The notes under the pieces were generated by a model. That model was not told the DNA's origin, did not search any database, and saw only the letters and a program-made list of their open reading frames with translations. From positions 62,001 through 126,000 of the forward strand of contig NZ_JAJSEC010000002.1 in assembly GCF_021272185.1 (NCBI RefSeq): a stretch of 64,000 bases of DNA, given 5' to 3'. The stretch's first letter is position 1. The number at the start of each line of letters is the position of its first letter. Shown here in pieces: positions 1 to 10,306 of the stretch. This DNA comes from Roseivivax sp. GX 12232 (GTDB lineage: Bacteria; Pseudomonadota; Alphaproteobacteria; Rhodobacterales; Rhodobacteraceae). Position numbers and translations under genes: made by a program.

Positions 1-2
1 GG

Positions 3-272
3 ATCGTCGGCGTGAACATCAAGGACAAGCCCGGCGCGGCCGAGAGCTACCTGGTCGACGAGGAGAACCCCTTTGCCGCGGTGGCCTTCGACCCGCAGGG
101 GCGGACGGCGATCGACTGGGGGGTGACCGCGCCGCCGGAGACCTTCATCCTCGATGCCGAGGGCACGGTGCTCTACCGCTTCATCGGCCCGCTGATCGGG
201 GCGGATTACGAGAACCGATTCAAGCCCGAGCTCGAGGCGGCGCAGGGCGCGGAGCTGGCCGCGGGCGGCTGA
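3..272 (+). CDS. CcmG/DsbE-type thiol:disulfide oxidoreductase, C-terminal part
   Basis: The reading frame is open from the window edge to a TGA, so only the last ~89 codons are present. The tail reads like the periplasmic thioredoxin fold of cytochrome c maturation protein CcmG/DsbE: a segment DWGVTAPPETFIL, then LDAEGTVLYRFIGPL, matches the family's cis-proline region (xPPETF) and the following beta strand with the RxIGPL ending. The CxxC active site lies upstream of the window. In this family the protein keeps apocytochrome haem-binding cysteines reduced in the periplasm. The GTG at 12 is internal, not a start. Confidence 0.8.
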   Translation: MVGVNIKDKPGAAESYLVDEENPFAAVAFDPQGRTAIDWGVTAPPETFILDAEGTVLYRFIGPLIGADYENRFKPELEAAQGAELAAGG

Positions 273-351
273 GCGCGGGCGCTGTTTTCTGACTTTCGGG
301 GTTGAGAGCCGGGCAGGGCGCGCTTTGGGCGCGCCTGCTGCGGCATGGCCC

Positions 352-552
352 TTATGACGGCCGTCCGGCCTCGCGCAGCGCGGGCAGGGGCGCCTCGGGG
401 CGCTCTGCCTCCATGTCGGCGCTGGCGGTCAGGCAGGCCGCCTCGGCGGGGCCGCAAAGCGGGGCCTGGTTGGCATGCTCGTCGGCGCCGCTCGCGCCGT
501 AGACGGTCAGGCCGATCAGCGCGGCGGCCTGCAGGATGGTCAGGATCTTCAT
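352..552 (-). CDS. small secreted hypothetical protein
   Basis: A 66-residue protein starting MKILTILQAAALIGLTVYGASG, preceded by a GGGAAG ribosome-binding site 3-4 bases from the ATG. The hydrophobic N-terminus looks like a signal peptide or membrane anchor. The rest is short, acidic and alanine/proline rich, with two cysteines (PLCGPAEAAC). Longer in-frame extensions upstream are proline/arginine rich and look non-coding. It is convergent with the CcmG/DsbE gene. I do not recognise a family, and function is unknown. Confidence 0.5.
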   Translation of the reverse strand: MKILTILQAAALIGLTVYGASGADEHANQAPLCGPAEAACLTASADMEAERPEAPLPALREAGRPS

Positions 553-739
553 GTCTTCCCGTGGGGTTATTCTTGCCTCGGCGGGAGATGGGGCTGCGGG
601 GGGCGCTTCGCCAGAGGGCGCGGTGTGCGGGGCGGGGCCGTCGGCGGGATGCCGCACAGAGGCGGGCGGGAAGCCGCCCGAGGAGGGGCGCTGCTACGGG
701 CTGGCGGTCGATCAATTGCACGGCGCCCTGGAACAAAAA

Positions 740-766
740 CCGGCCCGCGCCTGAGGCCCGGGCCGG
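740..766 (-). terminator. Rho-independent terminator, probably of the atoE-like gene
   Basis: CCGGCCCG (740-747) pairs with CGGGCCGG (759-766). Read on the minus strand the hairpin is followed by TTTTTGTT, just past the stop of the short-chain fatty-acid transporter at 796. On the plus strand it is followed by TCTTGTTT, so it may act weakly in both directions. Confidence 0.7.
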
Positions 767-795
767 TCTTGTTTGTCAGCTAGGGTCCCGCAGGC

Positions 796-2103
796 TCAGA
801 GGAAACTGAGCCCCAGCGCGATGATCGCGCCAGAGAGCACCAGGTGCACGATGCAGAAGCCCATGATGTCCTTGGCGCGCAGACCCGCGATGCCGAGGAT
901 CGGCAGCGCCCAGAAGGGCTGCACCATGTTGGTCCAGGCATCGCCCCAGGCCACCGCCATGGCGGCGCGGGCCGCGTCGGTGCCGAGCGCCTCGGCCGCG
1001 GGCAGGATCACCGGGGCCTGCACCGCCCATTGGCCGCCGCCCGAGGGCACGAAGAAGTTCACCACGCCCGCCGAGAGGAAGGTCCAGAACGGCAGGGTCG
1101 CCGCGCTGGCGAAGCCGATCAGCCCCTCGGAGATCGAGGCTGCCAGCCCCGAATCGACCATGATCGCCATGATGCCCGCGTAGAAGGGGAACTGGATGAC
1201 GATGCCGGCGCCGCCCTTGACCGCTTCGGTCAGCGCGTCGAGCAGGTTGCGCGGGGTGCCGTGCAGCAGGATCGCCAGCGTCAGGAAGAGGAAGTTGATG
1301 ACGTTGAGCGAGAGCCCGCCGCCGGCGGCGAAATGGCTCGCCACCCAGGCCAGCCCGCCGATGCCGATCAGCACCGAGAGGAGCGGGCTGTTCTCGATCC
1401 ATTCCGCTGGGGTCGGCGAGGCGGGTTTTTCGCGCGGGGTCTCCTTCAGGAGTTCGGGGTCGACGAAGACCTCCTCGCCGGATTTCGGCATCATCGCGCG
1501 GTTGATCAGCGGCACCGCGATGAAGAGCGCGATGACGATCACCAGGTTGTAGGCCGAGAAGATCGTCTCGCCGGTGGGCACCACGCCGATCTGGTCGGCG
1601 AAGGGATGGCCTTCGGTCGCGATCGAAAGCGGCACCGAGCCCGCGAGCCCGCCGTGCCAGACGATGAAGCCCGAATAGGCCGAGGCGACCAGGAGCCGGT
1701 AGTCGACCTTGACCGCGCGGGCGAGCTCCTTGGCGAAGAGCGCGCCGACGACGAGGCCGAAGCCCCAGTTGATCCAGCTCGCCGCGAGCGAGACCAGGCT
1801 GACGAGCAGGATCGCCCCCGAGGCGCCCTTGGCCAGGCCCGCGAGCCGCGCGAGCAGCCCGCGCACCAGGGGCGTCGAGGCCATCATGTAGCCGGTGACC
1901 AGCACCAGGAGCATCTGCATGGAGAAGCTCAAGAGCGACCAGAATCCGTCGCCCCAGATTTCCACCACCTCGAGCGGGGTGGTGCCCTGGGTCAGGATCG
2001 CCGCCAGCGCCGCGATAAGCGTCAGCACCAGGACGAAGACGAAGGGATCGGGAAGGTATCTGTCGACCACCCGGACGAGCGGCCGCGAGACGGCGTTGAG
2101 CAT
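796..2103 (-). CDS. atoE: short-chain fatty acid transporter (AtoE family)
   Basis: A 435-residue polytopic inner-membrane protein with about a dozen hydrophobic segments. It shows AtoE-family stretches such as VDRYLPDPFVFVLVLTL at the N-terminus, an SWINWGFGLVVGA segment, SGFIVWHGGLAGSVPLSIA, and a C-terminal PSGGGQWAVQAP motif. Family members take up acetoacetate, butyrate or similar short-chain acids. The start was chosen at the ATG with AAAGGAGG upstream; the frame extends 13 codons further but without a ribosome-binding site. No ato catabolic genes are adjacent, so the substrate is inferred from family only. Confidence 0.88.
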   Translation of the reverse strand: MLNAVSRPLVRVVDRYLPDPFVFVLVLTLIAALAAILTQGTTPLEVVEIWGDGFWSLLSFSMQMLLVLVTGYMMASTPLVRGLLARLAGLAKGASGAILLVSLVSLAASWINWGFGLVVGALFAKELARAVKVDYRLLVASAYSGFIVWHGGLAGSVPLSIATEGHPFADQIGVVPTGETIFSAYNLVIVIALFIAVPLINRAMMPKSGEEVFVDPELLKETPREKPASPTPAEWIENSPLLSVLIGIGGLAWVASHFAAGGGLSLNVINFLFLTLAILLHGTPRNLLDALTEAVKGGAGIVIQFPFYAGIMAIMVDSGLAASISEGLIGFASAATLPFWTFLSAGVVNFFVPSGGGQWAVQAPVILPAAEALGTDAARAAMAVAWGDAWTNMVQPFWALPILGIAGLRAKDIMGFCIVHLVLSGAIIALGLSFL

Positions 2104-2260
2104 GTCGTGCCTCCTTTCACGTGTCCCGCGAGCCCCTATCAAGCGACGTGGCGGAACCCAACGGAGAGCCGGGATTGCGTTTCCGCAAGGGCGGGGTGGG
2201 GTGGTTGGTTGGTGCTTCGTGACGTGGGCGTCGGTGATCCGGGCGCGCCAGTTCTGGCCG

Positions 2261-2431
2261 CGCCCCCTTGCGCCCGAATAGCACCGAAGGTGCCGGGCGC
2301 GCGCCGGACCGGCCCTATGGGCCGGCGCTCCATGGGATGGCGTGCTTAGCTCGCCTCTCGTCCTGACCTTGCGTGGATAAAGTGCCTCGCTCAGCCGTCG
2401 GCAGCGCCGGCCCCCGGTCCGGCGCGCGCCC
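2261..2431 (+). repeat. dispersed inverted-repeat element, copy 1
   Basis: Conserved flank 2261-2294 (CCCCCTTGCGCCCGAA.., ending in the small hairpin GCACCGAAGGTGC), followed by a 137-bp core 2295-2431. The core begins with GGGCGCGCGCCGGACCGG and ends with its exact reverse complement, so it has 18-bp perfect terminal inverted repeats; an 8-bp inner pair (CCGGCGCT / AGCGCCGG) follows. The left arm here is slightly altered (CCCTATGGG in place of CCCCTTGGG). The element lies between the 3' end of acnA and the 5' end of atoE. Organisation resembles a REPIN or MITE. Confidence 0.85.
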
Positions 2432-2690
2432 TCTGTTGCGGCGGCTTGGGGGTGGTCAGGGCTGGTTTTAGAGGGCGGGTTTCCGTCCGTCAGGAGGACT
2501 TGGTGGTTAGGTGTTCTGTGATCTGGCGACTAAGTTTCCGCGTCGCGTCCTTGCGTGCGGCTTCCTCACACGAGTTGGCTAGGGTGCCTATTTAAATCTC
2601 CTTCGGACGGTCGGGCGTCGGGCGGTGCTAGTTGCCACTTGTAGCCTCCAGCGCTCGGCTAGACGCACCCCCACCAAACCCCACAAAAAA

Positions 2691-2720
2691 ACGCGCCGCC
2701 CAACCAAGGGCGGCGCGCAT
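2691..2720 (-). terminator. acnA terminator
   Basis: On the minus strand GCGCGCCGCCC, a TTGGTT loop and GGGCGGCGCGT are followed by a run of seven T, about 35 bases after the acnA stop codon. This is a textbook Rho-independent terminator. Confidence 0.85.
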
Positions 2721-2755
2721 CGTCATCCTAGAAGCCCGGAGGCAAGGCCCCCCGA

Positions 2756-5545
<2,790 letters not shown>

Positions 5546-5766
5546 AGGAAGCCTCCATGCTTGACGTGAGAAGTGAGGACTTGGGCGCTATCTGCATCAA
5601 GCCCGGTGCCCGATCAAGGGGCTGTCATCAAAATTGTATACCATTGTGCACGAAAGCGGCTGGCGGGGGCGCGGCAGGGCGCCCTCGCGGGCTCTCGCAA
5701 TTCCTTGATTGTTCATTACACCAGCCTGACGGTAGACCTTTCAAGGTTCGAAGATCGCGGGGAAGC

Positions 5767-6471
5767 ATGCGTCTCACTGACCTTTTGCGGGCGGCCGTCC
5801 TGGCCGCGGGCCTTACCACAGGCGCAGCAGCCCAAGCCGGCGACGCGCCGGTGGTGGTCGAGCTTTACACCTCGCAGGGCTGTTCCTCCTGTCCGCCCGC
5901 CGATGCGCTCCTGAGCGAGCTGGCGGGCCGCGAGGGCGTCATCGCGCTGGCGCTGCACGTCGATTACTGGGACTACATCGGCTGGAAGGACAGCTTTGCC
6001 CGGCCCGCCTTCACCGCCCGCCAGAAGGGCTATGCCGAGGCCGCGGGCCGTCGTTCGATCTACACCCCGCAGATGATCATCGACGGCACCCATGACGTGG
6101 TGGGCAACCGCGCCAAGGATGTGACCGCGCTCATCGCCCGCGAAGAGGGGCAGGGCACGCCGGTGGACCTGACGCTCGACCGCCAGGGCGACCGGCTGAG
6201 CATCGCGCTCTCGGCCGATGCGCCGGTCGGGCCGCTCGAGCTGCACCTGGTGCGCTACCGCCCCAAGGCGCAGGTCGCCATCGCCCGCGGCGAGAACGCC
6301 GGCCACAAGCTTAGCTATTCGCATATCGTGACCGATTGGGACGTGGTCGCGCGCTGGGACGGCGAGGGCGAGTTCGAGGCCGACGTGCTGGTGAGCGGCG
6401 ACAGCCCGATCGTGGTGCTGGCGCAGACGCCGGGCTACGGCCCGATCGTGACGGCGGCGGAGCTGCGCTAA
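5767..6471 (+). CDS. DUF1223 (thioredoxin-like fold) secreted protein
   Basis: A 234-residue protein with a cleavable-looking signal peptide (MRLTDLLRAAVLAAGLTTGAAAQA), then VVVELYTSQGCSSCPPADALLSELA. The CSSCPPAD motif resembles a thioredoxin CxxC site and is the hallmark of DUF1223. HVDYWDYIGWKDSFA and YTPQMIIDG are further family motifs. The start ATG follows GGGGAAGC, and an in-frame upstream extension is not protein-like. It is divergent from acnA. Biochemical function is unknown; a periplasmic redox role is an inference from the fold. Confidence 0.85.
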   Translation: MRLTDLLRAAVLAAGLTTGAAAQAGDAPVVVELYTSQGCSSCPPADALLSELAGREGVIALALHVDYWDYIGWKDSFARPAFTARQKGYAEAAGRRSIYTPQMIIDGTHDVVGNRAKDVTALIAREEGQGTPVDLTLDRQGDRLSIALSADAPVGPLELHLVRYRPKAQVAIARGENAGHKLSYSHIVTDWDVVARWDGEGEFEADVLVSGDSPIVVLAQTPGYGPIVTAAELR

Positions 6472-6719
6472 GAGGAATGGGCGCGGGTCGCGCGGGCTGC
6501 GCGGACGGCTGAGGGTCGATTTTTGCCATGAAGATGGGGCAGGGTGCGCGGGGCGTGCTCTGGGGCCGAGGGCTTCGCGGTTGTGCCTTATGATGTGCGC
6601 TAGTCAGCGTCGCGACACGTCATCGCCGGACCGCGCGGTTTCTCTGCATCCATTTTCGGGTCAGCTTTTGACGTCACCGGCGCTTGCGCTGCCCGCTTCC
6701 AAGGCCCACAGCCGCGCTC
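6472..6719. other. intergenic, nothing recognised
   Basis: The space between the convergent DUF1223 and acyltransferase genes holds no credible reading frame, RNA gene or strong terminator that I can identify. Confidence 0.5.
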
Positions 6720-7736
6720 TCAGCCGCCCTTCTTCGCCGCCGCTTCCGCCGCCCGGCGGGCGCGTTTCTTCGCCTGCTTGCTCTGCCGGCGCGGCTTCCA
6801 GCGGCGGTGGATCCAGAACCACTGCGCCGGGTCCTCTTCGATCCGCGCCTCGAGACGGCGGGTCATCTCGCGGGTCATCTCGACCGGGTCACCGTGGGGA
6901 ATGGAGCCCTCGAAGACGCAGGCGAAGCTCACCCCGTCGGGCTGGCGGATGCCGAAGAAGGGCACCAGCAGGGCCCCGGTCTTCACCGCGATCTCCGCCG
7001 CGGAGGTCAGCGTCGGCGCGGGCTTGCCGAGAAAGTCGATCTTCGCGCCCGAGCTGTCGTAGACATCGAAGAGCAGCACCCCCATGCCGCCCTGCCGGAT
7101 GTGCCGGATCAGCCCCATGGTCCCGCGCCGTCCCTGCTCGAAGACCGGCCCCGAGAGGGCATGCATGTTCCGCGCGTAATGGGCGTTGAAGAAGGGGTTG
7201 GTCATCGGCCGGTAGAGCCCGCCGATCTGGTAGCCCCGCGCCACCAGCGCCGCGCGCGGGGCTTCGAAATTGCCGTAATGCCCGGTGACGAAGAGCACCG
7301 GCCGGCCCTCGGCGCGGGCGGCCTCGATCTCCGGGAGGCCCGCGCCCGAGAGCGGCGCCTCGGCCATGCGGTCGCGCAGCCCGGTGACGTCGTAGTTCTC
7401 GATCATGGTGCGCCCGGCGTTGCGCGCGGCGCCGCGCGCGATCTCGCGGCGGCGGTCGGCGGGCAGGTCGGGCCAGACATAGTCGAGGTTGGCCTCGGCG
7501 CGCTCGCGGTAGCCCGCCAGCGGTGCCACGACCTGCGAGACCACGCCGCCCATGAGCGCCAGCCGCGCCCGGAGCGGGATCCGCAGCGCCAGCGCGATCA
7601 ACCCGCGCAAGAGGCGGTCGGTGATCCAGTCGGCGCGGCTGCCCTCGAGGGGCTCCGCGAGCTCTGGCGGCTCGGCGGGCGCGGTCCGGGGTTGGCTCTC
7701 GGAGCTCTGGGGGCTCTGGTCGGGGGGCTTGGTCAT
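6720..7736 (-). CDS. lysophospholipid/lauroyl acyltransferase family protein (LpxL/HtrB type)
   Basis: A 338-residue protein with the HtrB/LpxL acyltransferase core. VLFVTGHYGNFEAPRAAL contains the catalytic HxxxxE (H near residue 150), followed by GGLYRPMTNPFFNAHYARNM, a DSSGAKIDFLGKPAPTLTS block and the family ending WFWIHRRWKPR. Members transfer secondary acyl chains to lipid A or acylate other lipids at the inner membrane. The basic, alanine/lysine-rich C-terminus (QSKQAKKRARRAAEAAAKK) is an unstructured tail. The ATG at 7736 was preferred over an upstream in-frame ATG by family length; its ribosome-binding site is weak. Confidence 0.85.
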   Translation of the reverse strand: MTKPPDQSPQSSESQPRTAPAEPPELAEPLEGSRADWITDRLLRGLIALALRIPLRARLALMGGVVSQVVAPLAGYRERAEANLDYVWPDLPADRRREIARGAARNAGRTMIENYDVTGLRDRMAEAPLSGAGLPEIEAARAEGRPVLFVTGHYGNFEAPRAALVARGYQIGGLYRPMTNPFFNAHYARNMHALSGPVFEQGRRGTMGLIRHIRQGGMGVLLFDVYDSSGAKIDFLGKPAPTLTSAAEIAVKTGALLVPFFGIRQPDGVSFACVFEGSIPHGDPVEMTREMTRRLEARIEEDPAQWFWIHRRWKPRRQSKQAKKRARRAAEAAAKKGG

Positions 7737-7838
7737 CCCGCCCGTCTTAGGGGCGCGCCGGGGAGGCGGCAAGGGCGGGGTGGTCGGTGGAGGTGGCGGG
7801 GCGCGGTTCCGGCCCGCGGGCCTCCGCGCAATGAGAAA

Positions 7839-7863
7839 GGGCGGCCCCGTAATTGGGCCGCCC
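7839..7863 (-). terminator. terminator of the small secreted-protein gene
   Basis: GGGCGGCCC (7839-7847) and GGGCCGCCC (7855-7863) form a 9-bp stem with a 7-base loop. On the minus strand it is followed by TTTCTCATT, 27 bases after the stop of the 50-residue secreted protein. Confidence 0.75.
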
Positions 7864-7889
7864 TGACATAAGAGAGCCTACGCTCGGGA

Positions 7890-8042
7890 TCAGCCGGTCA
7901 CGACCTTACAACTCTGACTCGCTGCGTCATAGACGGTGCCCTCGGCGCAGGTGATGCTGGCCTGTCCGTGTCCGCAGGCGGCATAGGCCGTCAGGGTGGA
8001 ACAGACCGTCAGGGCGAAAGCCGCGAATGCCGTCTTGATCAT
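7890..8042 (-). CDS. small secreted cysteine-containing protein
   Basis: A 50-residue protein: a signal peptide (MIKTAFAAFALTVCSTLTAYA) and a ~29-residue mature part with three cysteines and the motif CAEGTVYDAASQSC. This resembles a chitin-binding peritrophin-type half-motif (C-x-G-x-xYD-x-x-x-x-x-C). The start at 8042 has AGAAGAG upstream; the ATG five codons earlier has no site. From memory, similar ~45-50 residue proteins in Rhodobacteraceae sit near purB and are sometimes mislabelled adenylosuccinate lyase. The gene has its own promoter with a palindrome and its own terminator. Function unknown. Confidence 0.7.
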   Translation of the reverse strand: MIKTAFAAFALTVCSTLTAYAACGHGQASITCAEGTVYDAASQSCKVVTG

Positions 8043-8070
8043 CTCTTCTGTCTCCATGCTGGATAGGGCG

Positions 8071-8098
8071 ATGATACCACGGGTTGACGTTACGTCAA
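8071..8098 (-). promoter_or_regulatory. promoter with palindrome over the -35 region
   Basis: On the minus strand TTGACG (8098-8093), a 16-base spacer and TATCAT (8076-8071) form a good sigma-70-type promoter, 29 bases before the small secreted-protein start. The -35 lies inside a perfect 15-bp odd palindrome, TTGACGT-T-ACGTCAA (8084-8098), which looks like an operator for a dimeric repressor. Confidence 0.6.
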
Positions 8099-8291
8099 AA
8101 CGGGGAATCTGGCCGGGAGACGGGCGGTTGGGGGTTTGGGGTGTGGTGGCGGCGCTGAGGGGCAGGGCGCGGCCATGGACTCGGGGCGCATCGCCGGTCG
8201 GTGGCGGCTCGAAGCGCGGCGCTCCGTGGTGCCGTTCAAGCGGCCTCACCTCGCCCCGCCTCAGCAACACCGCCAAACTCAACCACCCTCG

Positions 8292-8325
8292 CGCCCCCTT
8301 GCGCCCGAACAGCACCAAAGGTGCC
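8292..8325 (+). repeat. solo flank module of the dispersed element
   Basis: GCGCCCCCTTGCGCCCGAAC followed by AGCACCAAAGGTGCC matches the left flank found beside every full element, but here it is not followed by the 137-bp core. It lies 15 bases upstream of full copy 2. Confidence 0.7.
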
Positions 8326-8340
8326 ACGCCGGAACCAAGG

Positions 8341-8511
8341 CGCCCTCTTGCGCCCGAACAGCATCGAAGATGCCGGGCGCGCGCCGGACCGGCCCCTTGG
8401 GCCGGCGCTCCTCGGAGTGGCGTGCATAGCTTGTCGCTAGCCCTGACCTTGTTGGGATAAAGAGTATAGCCCAGCCGTCAGCAGCGCCGGCCCCCGGTCC
8501 GGCGCGCGCCC
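8341..8511 (+). repeat. dispersed inverted-repeat element, copy 2
   Basis: Flank 8341-8374 and core 8375-8511 (137 bp) with intact 18-bp terminal inverted repeats. It is the first unit of a tandem pair whose period is 262 bp. The minus-strand reading frame across it has an in-frame stop, arguing against a coding role. Confidence 0.88.
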
Positions 8512-8874
8512 TCTGTCTAGCTGGTGGAGAGGGTGGTGGGGTGGTCCAAGGCGACAGCGCGTTTATCGGACCTCTCGGTTGGACGCCATGCCGGGGGTAA
8601 GCCTCCCCCTTGCGCCCGAACAGCATCGAAGATGCCGGGCGCGCGCCGGACCGGCCCCTTGGGCCGGCGCTCCTTGGGGTGGCGTGCCTAGCTCACAGCT
8701 ATTCCTGACCTTGCTGGGATTAAGCGTATAGCCCAGCCGTCGGCAGCGCCGGCCCCCGGTCCGGCGCGCGCCCTCTGTCTAGCTGGTGGAGAGGATGGTG
8801 GGGCGGTCCAAGGCGACAGCGCGGTGATCACACCTCTCAGTTGGACGCCACGCCGGAGCCAAGCCGCCCCCTTG
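8351..8874 (+). repeat. 262-bp tandem duplication containing the element
   Basis: Position 8351 aligns with 8613 and 8613 with 8875, an exact 262-bp period. Each unit holds flank, 137-bp core and a ~90-bp spacer beginning CTCTGTCTAGCTGGTGGAGA. The two spacers are similar but clearly diverged. The array ends in a partial third unit (solo flank) just before the purB stop. Confidence 0.8.
8605..8773 (+). repeat. dispersed inverted-repeat element, copy 3
   Basis: Flank 8605-8636 and core 8637-8773, again 137 bp, with 18-bp perfect terminal inverted repeats. It is the second tandem unit. The interior differs from copy 2 at many positions without any length change. Confidence 0.88.
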
Positions 8875-8898
8875 CGCCCGAACAGGACCTTAGGTGCC
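8865..8898 (+). repeat. solo flank module, third partial tandem unit
   Basis: CGCCCCCTTGCGCCCGAACA followed by a degenerate hairpin (GGACCTTAGGTGCC). The tandem array is cut off here, 14 bases before the purB stop codon. Confidence 0.65.
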
Positions 8899-8912
8899 GG
8901 ACCGCCGCCCCC

Positions 8913-10220
8913 TCAGCTCTCGCCGAAGACCCGCTGGAAGATCGTGTCGACGTACTTGGTGTGATACCCGAGGTCGAACTTCTCCTCGATCTCGCCGGCG
9001 CTCAGCGCCGCGGTCACCTCGCCGTCCTTCAGCAGCTCCTCCTTGAAGTCCGCGCCTTCCTCCCAGACCTTCATCGCGTTGCGCTGCACCAGGCGGTAGG
9101 CGTCCTCGCGGCTCACCCCGGCCTGGGTCAGCGCCAAGAGCACCCGCTGGGACATCACCAGCCCGCGGAACTTGTGCATGTTGGCCAGCATGGTCTCGGG
9201 GTAGACGACCAGGTTCTCGATCACCCCGGTCAGCCGCGCCAGCGCGAAATCGAGCGTCACCGTCGTGTCGGGCCCGATGTTCCGCTCGACCGAGGAATGC
9301 GAGATGTCGCGCTCGTGCCAGAGCGCCACGTTCTCCATCGCCGGCACCACCGCCATGCGCACCAACCGCGCCAGCCCGGTGAGGTTCTCGGTCAGGACCG
9401 GGTTGCGCTTGTGCGGCATCGCCGAAGAGCCCTTCTGGCCCTTGGAGAAGAACTCCTCCGCCTCCAGCACCTCGGTGCGCTGCATGTGGCGGATCTCGGT
9501 GGCGATGTTCTCGATCGAGGAGGCGACGACGCCCATGGCCGCGAAGAAGGCGGCGTGGCGGTCGCGCGGGATCACCTGGGTCGAGATCGGCTCGGGCTTG
9601 AGGCCGAGCTTGGCGCAGACGTGCTCCTCGACCGAAGGGTCGATATTGGCGAAGGTGCCGACCGCGCCCGAGATCGCGCCGGTCGCCACCTCCTCGCGGG
9701 CGGTCTTCATGCGCGCGAGGTTGCGGTCCATCTCGGCGTAGAAGCGCGCGAAGGTCAGGCCCATGGTGGTGGGCTCGGCATGGATGCCGTGGCTGCGCCC
9801 GATGCGGACGGTCTCGCGGTGCTCGAAGGCGCGGGTCTTGAGCGCGGCAAGAAGCTTCTCCAGATCGGCGATCAGGATGTCGGCGGCGCGCACCAGCTGG
9901 ATGTTGAAGGTCGTGTCGAGCACGTCCGAAGAGGTCATCCCCTGGTGCACGAAGCGCGCCTCGTCGGCGCCCACGATCTCGGAGAGATGGGTGAGGAAGG
10001 CGATCACGTCATGTTTGGTCACCGCCTCGATCTCGTCGATGCGGGCGACGTCGAAGTCGACGCCGTCGGCCTTCCAGACCGCCTCGGCATTGGCCTTGGG
10101 GATCACCCCCAGCGCGGCCTGGGCGTCGCAGGCATGGGCCTCGATCTCGAACCAGATGCGGAATTTCGTCTCGGGCGCCCAGATCGCGACCATGTCGGGG
10201 CGGGAATAGCGAGGGATCAT
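8913..10220 (-). CDS. purB: adenylosuccinate lyase
   Basis: A 435-residue cytosolic enzyme of purine biosynthesis that cleaves SAICAR and adenylosuccinate, releasing fumarate. The fumarase/aspartase-superfamily signature GSSAMPHKRNP lies near residue 262. TSSDVLDTTFNIQLV and GRSHGIHAEPTTMG are the other conserved catalytic-region blocks, and the N-terminus MIPRYSRPDMVAIW is typical. The start follows AGGAAAGG; upstream in-frame codons are not family sequence. It is monocistronic, and its 3' end abuts the repeat cluster. Confidence 0.97.
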   Translation of the reverse strand: MIPRYSRPDMVAIWAPETKFRIWFEIEAHACDAQAALGVIPKANAEAVWKADGVDFDVARIDEIEAVTKHDVIAFLTHLSEIVGADEARFVHQGMTSSDVLDTTFNIQLVRAADILIADLEKLLAALKTRAFEHRETVRIGRSHGIHAEPTTMGLTFARFYAEMDRNLARMKTAREEVATGAISGAVGTFANIDPSVEEHVCAKLGLKPEPISTQVIPRDRHAAFFAAMGVVASSIENIATEIRHMQRTEVLEAEEFFSKGQKGSSAMPHKRNPVLTENLTGLARLVRMAVVPAMENVALWHERDISHSSVERNIGPDTTVTLDFALARLTGVIENLVVYPETMLANMHKFRGLVMSQRVLLALTQAGVSREDAYRLVQRNAMKVWEEGADFKEELLKDGEVTAALSAGEIEEKFDLGYHTKYVDTIFQRVFGES

Positions 10221-10306
10221 GCGGGGCAGCCTTTCCTGACTTGTAACGGCATCGCGCGCGGTCTTAGACTGAACCCCACACATTGGACAAGGGAAGGGAG
10301 GCGCGC

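Larger units (their letters stand above)
2104..2755. other. intergenic stretch holding one dispersed repeat copy
   Basis: The region between the atoE start and the acnA stop holds no credible gene. It contains one copy of the dispersed inverted-repeat element (2261-2431) and, at its right end, the acnA terminator. The remaining sequence has lower G+C than the neighbouring genes and no recognisable feature. Confidence 0.6.
8043..8912. other. 870-bp non-coding stretch with a repeat cluster
   Basis: Between purB and the small secreted-protein gene there is no credible coding sequence. From right to left it holds a solo repeat flank, two full repeat elements in tandem, another solo flank, ~190 bases without recognised content, and the palindromic promoter. 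Confidence 0.65.

Noticed and set aside
551-754. Plus-strand frame of 67 codons between the small secreted-protein gene and atoE, ending in CYGLAVDQLHGALEQKPARA
   Set aside because: The frame has GC-rich third positions and a plausible C-terminus, but its only ATG overlaps the start of the opposing gene, there is no ribosome-binding site, and its stop lies inside a terminator hairpin. Left out, though not excluded.
8292-8898. Open frames through the dispersed elements (peptides with ALYPxKVR and GAPAQGAGPARARH)
   Set aside because: Copies at 8341 and 59202 carry in-frame stops in the same frame, cores are not a multiple of three, and there are no start signals. The shared peptides reflect DNA repeats and are likely to be annotated as hypothetical proteins in error.
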